Shown here piece after piece: positions 1 to 8,710 of a stretch of DNA of 39,342 bases. A program made the translations under genes and the position numbers. This DNA comes from Companilactobacillus versmoldensis DSM 14857 = KCTC 3814 (GTDB lineage: Bacteria > Bacillota > Bacilli > Lactobacillales > Lactobacillaceae): NCBI RefSeq assembly GCF_001434295.1, contig NZ_AZFA01000019.1:1-39342 (forward strand), read 5' to 3'. The stretch's first letter is position 1, and each line of letters opens with the position of its first letter. The notes beneath the pieces are model-generated. The model searched no databases and was not told the origin of the DNA. It saw only the letters and a program-made list of their open reading frames with translations.

Positions 1-100
1 ACCAATACCAGAAAGTTTAGAACCTTTTTTTTGTGACTTGATTTAAAGGGATTTCAACGATATATAAATAAAAGAAAAGTATGCATAATAAAAAACTAAT

Positions 101-120
101 TGTTTTTATTAATAAAAACA
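101..120. repeat. perfect 20-bp palindrome upstream of SLAP gene
   Basis: The ten bases TGTTTTTATT are followed directly by their exact reverse complement. The palindrome abuts the candidate -35 box at 121, which is where an operator could sit. It is very AT-rich, so it could also be an UP-element-like stretch or chance. No binding protein can be named from the sequence. Confidence 0.5.
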
Positions 121-149
121 TTGATTTATTAAAATGAACATGGTAAATT
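121..149 (+). promoter_or_regulatory. candidate promoter of SLAP gene
   Basis: TTGATT at 121-126 and TAAATT at 144-149 are separated by 17 bases, close to sigma-A consensus. Transcription would start near 156, leaving a leader of about 37 nt that contains the AGGAGG at 180-185. Confidence 0.5.
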
Positions 150-192
150 TATTTTTGTAAAGAAAGGTTATACACAACTAGGAGGAAACGAC

Positions 193-1668
193 GTGAAAAA
201 ATCTGTAATATATTCAGGATTTGCTGCCGCAACCCTAATAGCTGTCGCACCTGTAGCTGCACCAGTTCTTAATGCTAACTCAGTGGTACCGACTGTTTCA
301 AAAACCGCTCAGGCGACATATAGCAACTCTGTACAGGAAGATGCATACAATACTTTCGATTCAACTTTCAAAAATTACAATACGGCAACTCAAGCTGACT
401 TTGTTTATGGTTCAGCGTTCGCTCTATTGAATACTAACAACCGTTATACTTATTCAGCTGAATTATTGAATGGTATCTTAAGACCATTACATCCGCAATA
501 TCAATCAGTTATTAATGATCTGGATGTGGTTGCCTGTTTGAATGGAATAGTTTTCGTTGTAGTTCCAGCTGACGGACAAACTTCATCAGAATGGCAACAA
601 TCGATGATCTCTGCCGGACAAAGTGGAGGTTCAGTAAATTACCGGATCGTTGGTCTAGCAGCATCGACGGTTAAAGATCACGCGACTTGGTCCAATCAAC
701 AATTAGTTAAATACTTTGAGCCATATAAATTAAATGGTCATGCTTTAGATAAGACTGTTTATGCCAAGACCGAAGTATCACAGCAAAAAGTTCATGCAAT
801 GAACATCGATTTTGATACTCCCGTCGATGGTTATGTAGGTCAACCGAAGACTGATTTTGGAACGACTGGGGAATACCCGATCACCATCAAAGATAATCTC
901 GGTAACAAAGTCGATCCTCAAGATGTGACTTCGACCTTCTTCAATGGCCTTGATTTAGCAACTATCATCAATGCTTCAACCTTGCCAAAAGCTGGTACAG
1001 TCGTGCAAAAAATGACTATCAAGTTCAATCGTAACGAATACAACGCACTATTTAATGACTTGAACCAGATCACGATCAATGGCGAAGAATACAGTGGCGG
1101 ACTCCTATCTAAAGTTTGGGATAAAGTCAATAATTCTGTGACTCTGACACGTCAGATCGACGTCGGGGTCGACAATTTCACCAACAGTGATATCTGTGGA
1201 GTGGTGACCACACCAATCGTAAATGCTGGTGACACTAGCAATATCACCCATCTTTATGACCAAAAAGGTAATCGAATCAATGGACGTGCCTTAGCTCAAG
1301 GTACCGACTGGTTCACCGACACTAAACGTGTCAATAATAATACTGGTGAAGTATATTATCGGGTGTCAACAAATGAATGGGTGAAAGCCTCAGATGTGTC
1401 ATATGCTGATAAAGATGACAACACAGGTGATACAGCAGGCTTAACGAACATCACTGATTTACCAAGTGGTTCGACTGTTTCTCTAGCTGGACCTCAAGGA
1501 TTCGTTTATTCACTATATAAAACAGATGGAACAACTGGTAATCGTGGCTTAGCCGGTGATTCAGCTTGGATGACTGACAAACAAGCAACCGACAGCAATG
1601 GCAACACTTACTACCGAGTTTCCACCGACGAATGGATCATGCAAGGTACAGGTGTAACCTTTAACTAA
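193..1668 (+). CDS. secreted SLAP-domain surface protein
   Basis: A 491-aa exported protein. The start is GTG at 193, seven bases after AGGAGG (180-185). It has a basic N-terminus (MKKS), a hydrophobic core and small residues up to a likely signal peptidase site after TAQA (about residue 41). The C-terminal 150 residues hold two copies of a motif with the pattern LY-x-x-x-G-N-R, a G-R-A-L or R-G-L-A step, a W-x-T-D step, and Y-Y-R-V-S-T-x-E-W. This resembles the lactobacillar SLAP (S-layer protein A, PF03217) wall-binding repeat, which attaches proteins non-covalently to the cell wall. I do not recognise the central 300 residues. It is monocistronic and ends at a strong bidirectional terminator. 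It is a wall-associated protein of unknown activity rather than a proven S-layer subunit. Confidence 0.8.
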   Translation: MKKSVIYSGFAAATLIAVAPVAAPVLNANSVVPTVSKTAQATYSNSVQEDAYNTFDSTFKNYNTATQADFVYGSAFALLNTNNRYTYSAELLNGILRPLHPQYQSVINDLDVVACLNGIVFVVVPADGQTSSEWQQSMISAGQSGGSVNYRIVGLAASTVKDHATWSNQQLVKYFEPYKLNGHALDKTVYAKTEVSQQKVHAMNIDFDTPVDGYVGQPKTDFGTTGEYPITIKDNLGNKVDPQDVTSTFFNGLDLATIINASTLPKAGTVVQKMTIKFNRNEYNALFNDLNQITINGEEYSGGLLSKVWDKVNNSVTLTRQIDVGVDNFTNSDICGVVTTPIVNAGDTSNITHLYDQKGNRINGRALAQGTDWFTDTKRVNNNTGEVYYRVSTNEWVKASDVSYADKDDNTGDTAGLTNITDLPSGSTVSLAGPQGFVYSLYKTDGTTGNRGLAGDSAWMTDKQATDSNGNTYYRVSTDEWIMQGTGVTFN

Positions 1669-1693
1669 ATAACAATTAAATAATCTCAAGCAC

Positions 1694-1735
1694 AAAAAAC
1701 GTCTCGTCTGAAGAATTCAGATGAGACGTTTTTTG
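1694..1735. terminator. bidirectional terminator
   Basis: AAAAAACGTCTCGTCTGAA is mirrored by TTCAGATGAGACGTTTTTT around GAA. It has a poly-A flank on one side and a poly-T flank on the other, so it can end both the SLAP gene (+) and the glycosyltransferase gene (-), whose stop codon lies five bases away. Confidence 0.9.
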
Positions 1736-1739
1736 TAAG

Positions 1740-2468
1740 TTAATTCTTTTGTTTTTTAGCTTTTTTGATTAAATGTAAATATTTTGGTATCGCTAGCATT
1801 CTTCCAAATCGAGTTGGTTCTTTTGCTAAACGATAAAGCCATTCAAGACCAAGCTTTTGAAAAATTTTTGGCGCACGTTTCTTTGTTCCTGAAAAAACAT
1901 CAAAACTACCACCGACACCGATCCAAATCGCGTCGCATTGATCGCGATATTGATTGATAAAGAATTCTTGCTTAGGTGATCCTAAGGCCACTAAGACGAT
2001 ATCGGGATTTTTTTCGATAATGTCGTCAGCAATTTTTTGGTCATCTTTAAAGTAGCCATCGTGATAGCCAACGAGATCGATTTTAGGAAACTCACGTTTG
2101 ATCCGGGCAACACTTGCATTGATGACTTCAGGTTTAGCACCTAACAAGTAAACTTTTGCATGTTGTTCATTAGCTTGTTTGATTAAAAACATCAAAGTAT
2201 CAAAGCCAGTAAGACGTTCATGCATCGGAGTATCTAGCATGTTAGCCCCCTTGATGATCCCGATGCCATCAGGAATGACATAGTCGGCATTGTTGACGAT
2301 ATTTGAAAAACGGGTGTTTTCTCTGGCTGATAAAACTATCTCCGGATTAGGTGTGACGATAAATTTATTAGCGTGCTGGGAGAGATCAGTTTTTAGTAAT
2401 TGATGGAATTCTTCTTCTGTGAAATTGTCAAACTCAGTTCCCAGAATATTTATTCTATTATTGTGCAT
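1740..2468 (-). CDS. tagA: WecG/TagA/CpsF family glycosyltransferase
   Basis: A 242-aa protein, typical family length. Family hallmarks are visible: VTPNPEIVLSARE near residue 40, the ADYVIPDGIGII block, ERLTGFD, VYLLGAKPE, the GYHDGYF segment, ALGSPKQE, and GVGGSFDVFSG followed by the RAP-x-x-x-Q-x-x-G-LEWLYRL tail. TagA enzymes transfer N-acetylmannosamine from UDP-ManNAc to undecaprenyl-PP-GlcNAc, the committed step of wall teichoic acid linkage-unit synthesis. Paralogues act in exopolysaccharide synthesis, so the substrate is inferred. The ATG at 2468 has AAGGAG upstream. It is divergent from the GT4 gene with only 56 bp between starts, so the two promoters must be interleaved. No membrane segments are seen, and the protein probably acts at the inner membrane face. 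Confidence 0.85.
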   Translation of the reverse strand: MHNNRINILGTEFDNFTEEEFHQLLKTDLSQHANKFIVTPNPEIVLSARENTRFSNIVNNADYVIPDGIGIIKGANMLDTPMHERLTGFDTLMFLIKQANEQHAKVYLLGAKPEVINASVARIKREFPKIDLVGYHDGYFKDDQKIADDIIEKNPDIVLVALGSPKQEFFINQYRDQCDAIWIGVGGSFDVFSGTKKRAPKIFQKLGLEWLYRLAKEPTRFGRMLAIPKYLHLIKKAKKQKN

Positions 2469-2524
2469 ACACTTCTCCTTTAGGGTATATTATACTACAG
2501 AAGAATACTTTGGAGAGGTGCTAC

Positions 2525-3598
2525 ATGCGGGTCTTACATATTAATGCTGGAAATGAAGATGGAGGCGCAAGAACCTACATCGTTAATTTGATGAAGGGAC
2601 AACAAACCACCGATACAGATGCGACCTTGATGACCTTTGAAGACGGACCAGTGGCCAAGATGGCACGTGATAACGGCTTGAATGTCGTCGTCATGCCTCA
2701 AAGAAGACAAATTGATTTGTCGATCTTGACGCCGGTAGTTTCTTATATCAATAGCCACAAGATAGATGTCGTCCACACACATGGCCCAAGAGCCAATTTC
2801 ATCATGTCCTTGATTCGCGGACGTGTTGACGCCAAATGGGCCATAACCGTCCATTCTGACCCTCGTATCGACTTTTCAGGGCTCAAAGGCAAGATTTTCT
2901 TAAAATTAAACTTACGAGCTTTGAAGAAAGCCGATTATATTTTCTATATGAATCCAGAATTGGCCAATTACTTCCACAAATTAGGAATTAAGGATAATAA
3001 GCTCGATGAAGTCTTCAACGCAATCGACTTTAAGCAAGCCATGCCAGATCCTCACCGTCAGAAAAAATTCAGTTTGTTGATGGTAGCTCGATTAGTCGAG
3101 GTCAAGAATCATCAATTGACGCTGAAGGCTTTATCGCAATTGGCTTTCGACTTCAAAATGGTTTTCGTGGGCGATGGTCCATTAATGGCACAGTTGAAAC
3201 AAAATGCCAATAAGTTGGGCTTAGCAAAAAAAGTTCAATTTGTCGGTTTTCACAATAATACCGGCGATTATTACGATGAATGTGATGTCTCAATGTTGAC
3301 GTCTAACTCGGAAAGTTTGCCGACCGTTTATTTAGAATCAGCTTTACATGGTCGTCCAGTTATTGCCACAAATGTTGGAGCTACTTCAAAGATCATTAAC
3401 TCAAATACTGGTTGGCTAGTTAAAGCTGGTGATGAGACTGGTCTAGTTAAAGCTTTGAACGATGCCTATGCTGAATGGCAAAATGATGACCTTGACTCCA
3501 AAGGGATGGAGCTTTATTCAAAGACAAAACAACAATACTCGATTGAAAAATTAGCTGAAGCAGTAAATACAGGCTACAAGACTGCTATCAAGCCTTAG
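2525..3598 (+). CDS. GT4 family glycosyltransferase
   Basis: A GT-B fold glycosyltransferase of 357 aa from the ATG at 2525, which has GGAGAGG at 2512-2518. An in-frame TTG at 2510 lies before that ribosome site and is unlikely. The N-terminal half carries the MRVLHINAGNEDGGA loop. The C-terminal half shows the nucleotide-sugar domain: LLMVARLVEVKNHQ, FVGDGPL, VQFVGF, and the E-x7-E motif (SNSESLPTVYLESALHGRP) with the ATNVG step after it. It probably adds a sugar to a cell-surface polymer such as an exopolysaccharide or teichoic acid linkage unit; donor and acceptor cannot be read from the sequence. Its position next to the TagA-like gene supports a wall-polymer role. Confidence 0.8.
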   Translation: MRVLHINAGNEDGGARTYIVNLMKGQQTTDTDATLMTFEDGPVAKMARDNGLNVVVMPQRRQIDLSILTPVVSYINSHKIDVVHTHGPRANFIMSLIRGRVDAKWAITVHSDPRIDFSGLKGKIFLKLNLRALKKADYIFYMNPELANYFHKLGIKDNKLDEVFNAIDFKQAMPDPHRQKKFSLLMVARLVEVKNHQLTLKALSQLAFDFKMVFVGDGPLMAQLKQNANKLGLAKKVQFVGFHNNTGDYYDECDVSMLTSNSESLPTVYLESALHGRPVIATNVGATSKIINSNTGWLVKAGDETGLVKALNDAYAEWQNDDLDSKGMELYSKTKQQYSIEKLAEAVNTGYKTAIKP

Positions 3599-3610
3599 TC
3601 ATGTTAATAT

Positions 3611-3626
3611 GGTAACTGTAATTACC
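3611..3626. promoter_or_regulatory. imperfect inverted repeat before pncB
   Basis: GGTAA and TTACC are separated by six bases, 20 bases upstream of the pncB start. It could be an operator of an NAD-responsive regulator. I cannot match it to a known consensus, and it is short enough to be chance. Confidence 0.2.
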
Positions 3627-3645
3627 AAAAAATAAGGGAGAAATA

Positions 3646-5121
3646 ATGACTCAAAATTTGAATCGTGATCTTACTTTACATACGGATTATTATGAATTAA
3701 ATATGATGTATACATACTGGAGAAAGGGGATCCATAACCGCAGGTCAGTTTTCGAAACATTCTTTAGAAAATTGCCGTTTGATAATGGTTATGCTATTTT
3801 CGCCGGTCTGGAACACGTTGTCGATTACTTGAAAAACTTAACATTTTCAGATGATGATATCGATTATTTACGTGAAAACGGTGAGTTTGACGAAGAATTT
3901 TTACGTTGGTTAAAAGATTTCACTTTTAGTTGTACGATTCGTTCAGCTCAAGAAGGAGATCTAGTGTTCAATGGTGAACCAATTTTACAAGTTGAAGGAC
4001 CATTGGCACAAGCTACTTTGATTGAAACAGCAATTTTAAATATCGTGAATTTCCAAACTTTGATTGCTACAAAAGCAGCTCGGATCAAGACAGTTTGTGG
4101 TGACAACCCTGTACTTGAATTTGGTTCAAGAAGAGCTCAAGAAATTGACGCAGCTGTTTGGGGTAGCCGTGCTTCATACATTGGTGGCTTTGATGCTACA
4201 AGTAATGTGTTGGCCGGAAAAATGTTTGGTATTCCAATCTCAGGTACACATGCTCATGCACTCGTGCAAGCATATCAAAATGAATATCAAGCTTTTAAAG
4301 CTTATGCAGAAACACACCGTGACTGTGTCTTCTTGGTCGATACATACGATACTTTAAAGAGTGGTGTGCCTAGTGCTATTCGTGTTGCCAAAGAAATGGG
4401 TGACAAAATCAATTTCCAAGGTGTCCGGATCGATTCTGGTGATATGGCTTATATTTCTAAGCGTGTCCGCGAACAATTAGACGAAGCAGGCTTTAAAGAT
4501 GCCAAAATTTATGCTTCAAATGATTTGGATGAAAAGACTGTCCTTAACTTGAAGATGCAAGATGCTAAGATCGATGTTTGGGGAATTGGTACTAAAAATA
4601 TCACAGCCTTTGACCAACCAGCTTTAGGAGCTGTTTATAAATTAGTCAGCATCGCTGATGAAAAGGGCAATATGCTCGATACTTTAAAACTATCAAGCAA
4701 TGCTGCCAAGATATCTACTCCTGGTAAAAAACAAGTTTGGCGGATCACCAATAAGGACAAAAACGACAAATCAGAGGGTGACTACGTTTCACTTTTCAAT
4801 GAAGATCCTTGTGAACATAATTCCTTATACATGTTCCACCCACAATACACATACATCAACAAAACAGTTGAAAACTTTGACGCTAAGCCATTACTAGTTG
4901 ACATTTATCGTGATGGTAAATTAGTTTATGACTTGCCAAACGTTCAAGAAATCAGAAAGTATTGTGCTGATAACTTAGATTCACTCTGGGATGAATACAA
5001 ACGTCTCTTAAACCCACAGATCTACCCAGTAGATCTATCTTCAAAACTATATAGCCATCGGATGAAGTATATTGAAAAAGTCCGCAATGACGTTAACAAT
5101 ATTAAAGTTGGTGATGAGTAA
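3646..5121 (+). CDS. pncB: nicotinate phosphoribosyltransferase
   Basis: A 491-aa enzyme converting nicotinate, PRPP and ATP to nicotinate mononucleotide, the entry step of the Preiss-Handler NAD salvage pathway in the cytosol. Visible hallmarks are the N-terminal [15 protein letters not shown] block, EFGSRRAQ with [15 protein letters not shown] (the autophosphorylation and PRPP region), [23 protein letters not shown], and [16 protein letters not shown]. The length matches the long Gram-positive form. The ATG is preceded by AAGGGAG. The stop codon shares its last base with the nadE start (TAATG), indicating translational coupling. It may be co-transcribed with the upstream GT4 gene, since no terminator separates them. 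Confidence 0.95.
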   Translation: MTQNLNRDLTLHTDYYELNMMYTYWRKGIHNRRSVFETFFRKLPFDNGYAIFAGLEHVVDYLKNLTFSDDDIDYLRENGEFDEEFLRWLKDFTFSCTIRSAQEGDLVFNGEPILQVEGPLAQATLIETAILNIVNFQTLIATKAARIKTVCGDNPVLEFGSRRAQEIDAAVWGSRASYIGGFDATSNVLAGKMFGIPISGTHAHALVQAYQNEYQAFKAYAETHRDCVFLVDTYDTLKSGVPSAIRVAKEMGDKINFQGVRIDSGDMAYISKRVREQLDEAGFKDAKIYASNDLDEKTVLNLKMQDAKIDVWGIGTKNITAFDQPALGAVYKLVSIADEKGNMLDTLKLSSNAAKISTPGKKQVWRITNKDKNDKSEGDYVSLFNEDPCEHNSLYMFHPQYTYINKTVENFDAKPLLVDIYRDGKLVYDLPNVQEIRKYCADNLDSLWDEYKRLLNPQIYPVDLSSKLYSHRMKYIEKVRNDVNNIKVGDE

Positions 5122-5939
5122 TGCGACCATTACAAAAAGAAATCATCGCATTCGAGCAAACACAGCCCGAGATCGATGCGGAAACTGAGATACGACGCTC
5201 AGTTGATTTCTTAAAGAACTATCTGAAGAAAAATTCAGGTCTCAAAACACTCGTTTTAGGGATTTCCGGCGGACAAGATTCCACTTTAGCTGGAAGATTG
5301 TCAGAGATCGCTATGACCGAGTTACGTTCTGAGACGAATGACCAAAGTTATCAATTCATTGCTGTACGTTTACCATACGGTGAACAGGCTGATGAATCTG
5401 ATGCAATGCAAGCCATTGAATGGATGCAAGCTGATAAAGTAGTCAAAGTAAATATCAAAAATAGTGTTGATCAGATGGTCAAAGCCTTAGAAGACAATGA
5501 GATGGAAATATCTGATTTCAATAAGGGCAATATCAAAGCAAGAATGCGGATGATTGCTCAATATGGTGTCGCCGGAGAAAATTCCGGTGTCGTTGTGGGG
5601 ACTGACCATGCTGCGGAAAATATCACTGGCTTTTATACCAAATTTGGTGATGGTGCTGCCGATGTAACGCCGTTATTCCGACTTGATAAGCGTCAAGGCA
5701 AGCAATTGCTAGAGCATTTATCAGCACCGAAAAATCTTTATGAAAAAACGCCGACAGCTGATCTGGAAGAAGATCGTCCAAGCTTACCTGATGAAAAAGC
5801 ACTCGGAGTTTCATATAAGAATATTGATGATTATTTAGAAGGACGAGACGTTCCTGATGAAGCCGCCGAAACGATTGCAGGCTGGTATAAACGCACGGAA
5901 CATAAACGTCGCTCACCATATACAGTGTTTGATAATTAA
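5121..5939 (+). CDS. nadE: ammonia-dependent NAD+ synthetase
   Basis: A 272-aa NAD synthetase that amidates nicotinate adenine dinucleotide with ammonia and ATP. The N-type ATP-pyrophosphatase loop [14 protein letters not shown] is near residue 45. [15 protein letters not shown] and [13 protein letters not shown] follow in the expected order, and the C-terminal RTEHKRRSP tail is typical. There is no N-terminal nitrilase-type glutaminase domain, so ammonia is the nitrogen source. Translation is coupled to pncB by a one-base overlap. A strong terminator follows 18 bases later, so pncB-nadE forms the 3' end of a transcription unit. The adenylyltransferase NadD needed between the two steps is not in this window. 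Confidence 0.96.
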   Translation: MRPLQKEIIAFEQTQPEIDAETEIRRSVDFLKNYLKKNSGLKTLVLGISGGQDSTLAGRLSEIAMTELRSETNDQSYQFIAVRLPYGEQADESDAMQAIEWMQADKVVKVNIKNSVDQMVKALEDNEMEISDFNKGNIKARMRMIAQYGVAGENSGVVVGTDHAAENITGFYTKFGDGAADVTPLFRLDKRQGKQLLEHLSAPKNLYEKTPTADLEEDRPSLPDEKALGVSYKNIDDYLEGRDVPDEAAETIAGWYKRTEHKRRSPYTVFDN

Positions 5940-5956
5940 ATTAAAAAATCATTTTT

Positions 5957-5989
5957 GGACATTCGCTTTTTCGAATGTTCTTTTTTTTT
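5957..5989 (+). terminator. terminator after nadE
   Basis: GGACATTCG (5957-5965) pairs with CGAATGTTC (5972-5980), including one G-T pair, around a CTTTTT loop. Nine T residues follow. Confidence 0.9.
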
Positions 5990-6002
5990 ATAAATAATTC
6001 CG

Positions 6003-6011
6003 TGATAAAAT
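6003..6011 (+). promoter_or_regulatory. extended -10 element for aminotransferase
   Basis: TG at 6003-6004, one base, then TAAAAT (6006-6011) fits an extended -10 promoter. It lies just after the nadE terminator and 27 bases before the chosen start codon. No good -35 is visible. Confidence 0.45.
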
Positions 6012-6037
6012 ATTTTGTAAGAAATGAGGTGTTTTGC

Positions 6038-7225
6038 ATGAAGAATCTAGTTGAATTTATGAACCCAGATGTTGTGGCCATTAAACAACAAGAAATCTTT
6101 AAATTCAATGCTTTAGCTAAAGCTAATAATAACGTAGTAAATATGACCGTTGGAGAGCCAGATTTCGCGACTCCCGATCACATAAAGCTAGCGGCGATTC
6201 ATGCGATCATCAATGATGATACAAAATATACTGTACCTGAAGGTGATCATGCATTATTGCGGGCTGCTGCCAATTATTTGAAGGTCAAATATGATTTGAA
6301 CTATGATCCCGAAACGGAAATGATCACAACTCTCGGTGTGACCGAAGGTGTATTCTCAACTTTGAACGCCCTATTGACTACCGGTGATCAAGTATTGATC
6401 CCAGCACCATGTTATACGATTTATGGACCAGACGCCGGTTTTGATCAAGCGGAACCGATTTATTTAGATACATCTAAATCGGAATTTAAAGTTGAACCCA
6501 CTCAATTGGATGAAGTTCTGAAGACACATCCACGGATCAAAGTCTTTTTGTTCAATTATCCAAATAATCCGACCGGAGTAACATATAACCGCAACGAATT
6601 AGAAAAACTGGCCGATGTCTTGAAGAAATATAACGTCTTCGTCGTCAGTGACGAAATATACAGTGAACTAACATATAGTGCCAAGCATTATTCTTTTGCA
6701 AAAATATTGCCGAAGCAAACTATTTTATTGAATGGAGTTTCTAAATCCCATGCAATGACAGGTTGGCGTATCGGTATCGCTTGTGGACCTAAGGAAATAA
6801 TTGAACAGATCAATAAGATTCACGAATTAGCTACGACTGCTGTTTCAACGGTTTCTCAAGCTGCCGCCACCGAAGCTTTCAAGAATGGCTTCGATGACCC
6901 AATTCGGATGAGAAAGCAATATCAAAAGCGGCGTGACGTCTTGTTATCAGGTTTAGAGAAACTTGATTTCTACTGTCCAATTCCAGATGGAGCATTTTAT
7001 TTGTTTGCCAAGATCCCTGAAGGGATGAACCAAGACGATGTGGCTTTTGCTAAAGACTTACTAGCTAAGGAAAACTTGGCGATTTTACCAGGTAGCTTTT
7101 TCGGCGAAGGTGGTGCGGGTCACCTAAGATTGAGTTATGCCGCAAGTATGGACAATATTCAAAGTGCCTTGTTGAAATTGGCTGATTATGTGTCAAATTA
7201 TTCAAAGAGGCCTCAATCACTTTAA
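6038..7225 (+). CDS. class I PLP-dependent aminotransferase
   Basis: A 395-aa fold-type I aminotransferase from the ATG at 6038, with GAGGTG upstream. An upstream in-frame start would fall inside the nadE terminator. The PLP-binding pattern is complete: VGEPDFATPDH at the N-terminus, the TLGVTEG segment, APCYTIYGP, NYPNNPTG, VVSDEIYSELTY with the Asp-x-x-Tyr pair, the Schiff-base lysine in GVSKSHAMTGWRIG, and the C-terminal substrate arginine in LRLSYA. The sequence is most like the PatA group (aspartate or N-acetyl-LL-diaminopimelate aminotransferases). It may act in lysine/diaminopimelate supply or general amino acid metabolism; the substrate is inferred. The next gene starts 21 bases downstream. 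Confidence 0.85.
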   Translation: MKNLVEFMNPDVVAIKQQEIFKFNALAKANNNVVNMTVGEPDFATPDHIKLAAIHAIINDDTKYTVPEGDHALLRAAANYLKVKYDLNYDPETEMITTLGVTEGVFSTLNALLTTGDQVLIPAPCYTIYGPDAGFDQAEPIYLDTSKSEFKVEPTQLDEVLKTHPRIKVFLFNYPNNPTGVTYNRNELEKLADVLKKYNVFVVSDEIYSELTYSAKHYSFAKILPKQTILLNGVSKSHAMTGWRIGIACGPKEIIEQINKIHELATTAVSTVSQAAATEAFKNGFDDPIRMRKQYQKRRDVLLSGLEKLDFYCPIPDGAFYLFAKIPEGMNQDDVAFAKDLLAKENLAILPGSFFGEGGAGHLRLSYAASMDNIQSALLKLADYVSNYSKRPQSL

Positions 7226-7246
7226 CTGTACGTTTAAGGGGGAACC

Positions 7247-8710
7247 ATGGTTAATAAATTTCAGAAAATTGTTAGTTGGATAATTTTAGTTTGTGTGGCT
7301 ATTTTTACGACCTTAGTCTTCTTTCAAATGTGGCACAACCTATTCAAAAATTATCTGCCATTTCAACCAGGCCGTTACGGCCTGATTCTTTTTGGTGCCT
7401 TGATTTTTACTGTCTTAGTTGGTCTTGCTTTATATAAATTGCGGACTGACAAGCAAGTTTTGAACTGGGGCATCTTAGCAATAATGATGCTGGCTTTTGC
7501 CATTGTGGCAGTCAGCTGGATTCACTTTGTACCATCGATACAGGTCAGTGACTTCGGTCATTTTTGGAGTCGTGCACCTGGTGCTTTGCAAGGTAAAGCA
7601 ATTTATAGTTTCGATAATGACTACTTTGCAAAGTGGGCTTACCAAACTGGTTTTTTGGTTTATGTGATGGGAGTTGTCAAAATCTTTGGTTACCACATCA
7701 TCGTGATTCAATATTTGAATGTGGTCTATCAAGTGTTGATTTTGCTAGTAACATATCTTTTGGTCAAGCAAATATTTAACAATATTAAGATGGCTCGTTT
7801 GTCTGTCTTGTTATTGATTATCAATCTTGATTGGTTTGCTTTGAATTCACAAGCTGATAATCAATATATCGGTTCGTTGTTCTTTTTGTTGACCTTTTAT
7901 TTGATTTTACAAGATAAATATTGGACTTACATTCTCGCTGTTATCACGCTGGCTTTAGGATGTATCGTCCGTCCGATTGGTCCAGTCATTATAGCTGGGA
8001 TCGTCGTCTTTGGCATTATTTATATGCTATTGAAAAATAATAAATTTGACTTTTCTGCTATAGGTAAGATCGCGATTGTCATAGCACTTTATCTGGTGAT
8101 TTTTAGTGGTGCAGGCATGCTGATCAAGTCATCAGGATTGAATAGTTATGGTTTGAGTAACCGTGATTCTGCATGGAAATTCGTCATTGGCTTGGACTAC
8201 GCTTCCAATGGTGTTTACGATCAAGCTTTGGTCAATGAATTTGATTTAAAAGATAGCCGTGCCAATATGGCTAAACAAGAAAAGAAAGTGGTCCAAGAAC
8301 ATATTGGTTTCATTAAAGAAGACTTTCGTTGGTTAGATTTATTCAAATCTAAGGTTTCACTTTTGTGGTCTAGACGTTCAACTGGGATCGATTTTACTAG
8401 TATCAATGTCAATCATTCACCAAAAACGGTCGATATAGTCAAGTTTATTGGTTATGCCGGTTCAATAATCACAATTATTTTCTCTTGGATTGGATCTTTG
8501 AGATTATTTAAGTTTGATTATAAAGATGGACTTTTCTTATTGTTATTACCACTTATGGCCTTTGTAATAGTACAATTGTTAATTGAGATACAAGGCAGAT
8601 ATCGAATCGAGTTTATTCCGATTTTGGCTATTTTAGGTGGTCTAGGATTAAACACAATATTTGATTGGATTAAGACAAAATGGAGTGGCAGACATGACAG
8701 AACCGTTTAA
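7247..8710 (+). CDS. polytopic GT-C-like membrane glycosyltransferase
   Basis: A 487-aa integral membrane protein with roughly 10-12 hydrophobic segments, including an N-terminal one at about residues 8-28. The first large extracellular loop contains SDFGHFW, which resembles the acidic loop motif of GT-C enzymes (PMT/ArnT type) that use lipid-phosphate sugars. A hydrophilic region at about residues 300-395 precedes the last helices. The ribosome site is AAGGGGGAA before ATG 7247. The gene overlaps the next by 17 bases, and that gene encodes a GtrB-type polyprenyl-phosphate glycosyltransferase. In known three-part systems GtrB makes the lipid-linked sugar and a GT-C protein transfers it to a surface polymer outside the cell. 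I infer that role here; the sugar and acceptor are unknown. Confidence 0.6.
   Translation: MVNKFQKIVSWIILVCVAIFTTLVFFQMWHNLFKNYLPFQPGRYGLILFGALIFTVLVGLALYKLRTDKQVLNWGILAIMMLAFAIVAVSWIHFVPSIQVSDFGHFWSRAPGALQGKAIYSFDNDYFAKWAYQTGFLVYVMGVVKIFGYHIIVIQYLNVVYQVLILLVTYLLVKQIFNNIKMARLSVLLLIINLDWFALNSQADNQYIGSLFFLLTFYLILQDKYWTYILAVITLALGCIVRPIGPVIIAGIVVFGIIYMLLKNNKFDFSAIGKIAIVIALYLVIFSGAGMLIKSSGLNSYGLSNRDSAWKFVIGLDYASNGVYDQALVNEFDLKDSRANMAKQEKKVVQEHIGFIKEDFRWLDLFKSKVSLLWSRRSTGIDFTSINVNHSPKTVDIVKFIGYAGSIITIIFSWIGSLRLFKFDYKDGLFLLLLPLMAFVIVQLLIEIQGRYRIEFIPILAILGGLGLNTIFDWIKTKWSGRHDRTV

Noticed and set aside
5957-6037. Upstream start (near 5975) for the aminotransferase
   Set aside because: It would place the N-terminus inside the nadE terminator; the ATG at 6038 has a ribosome site and matches the family N-terminus.
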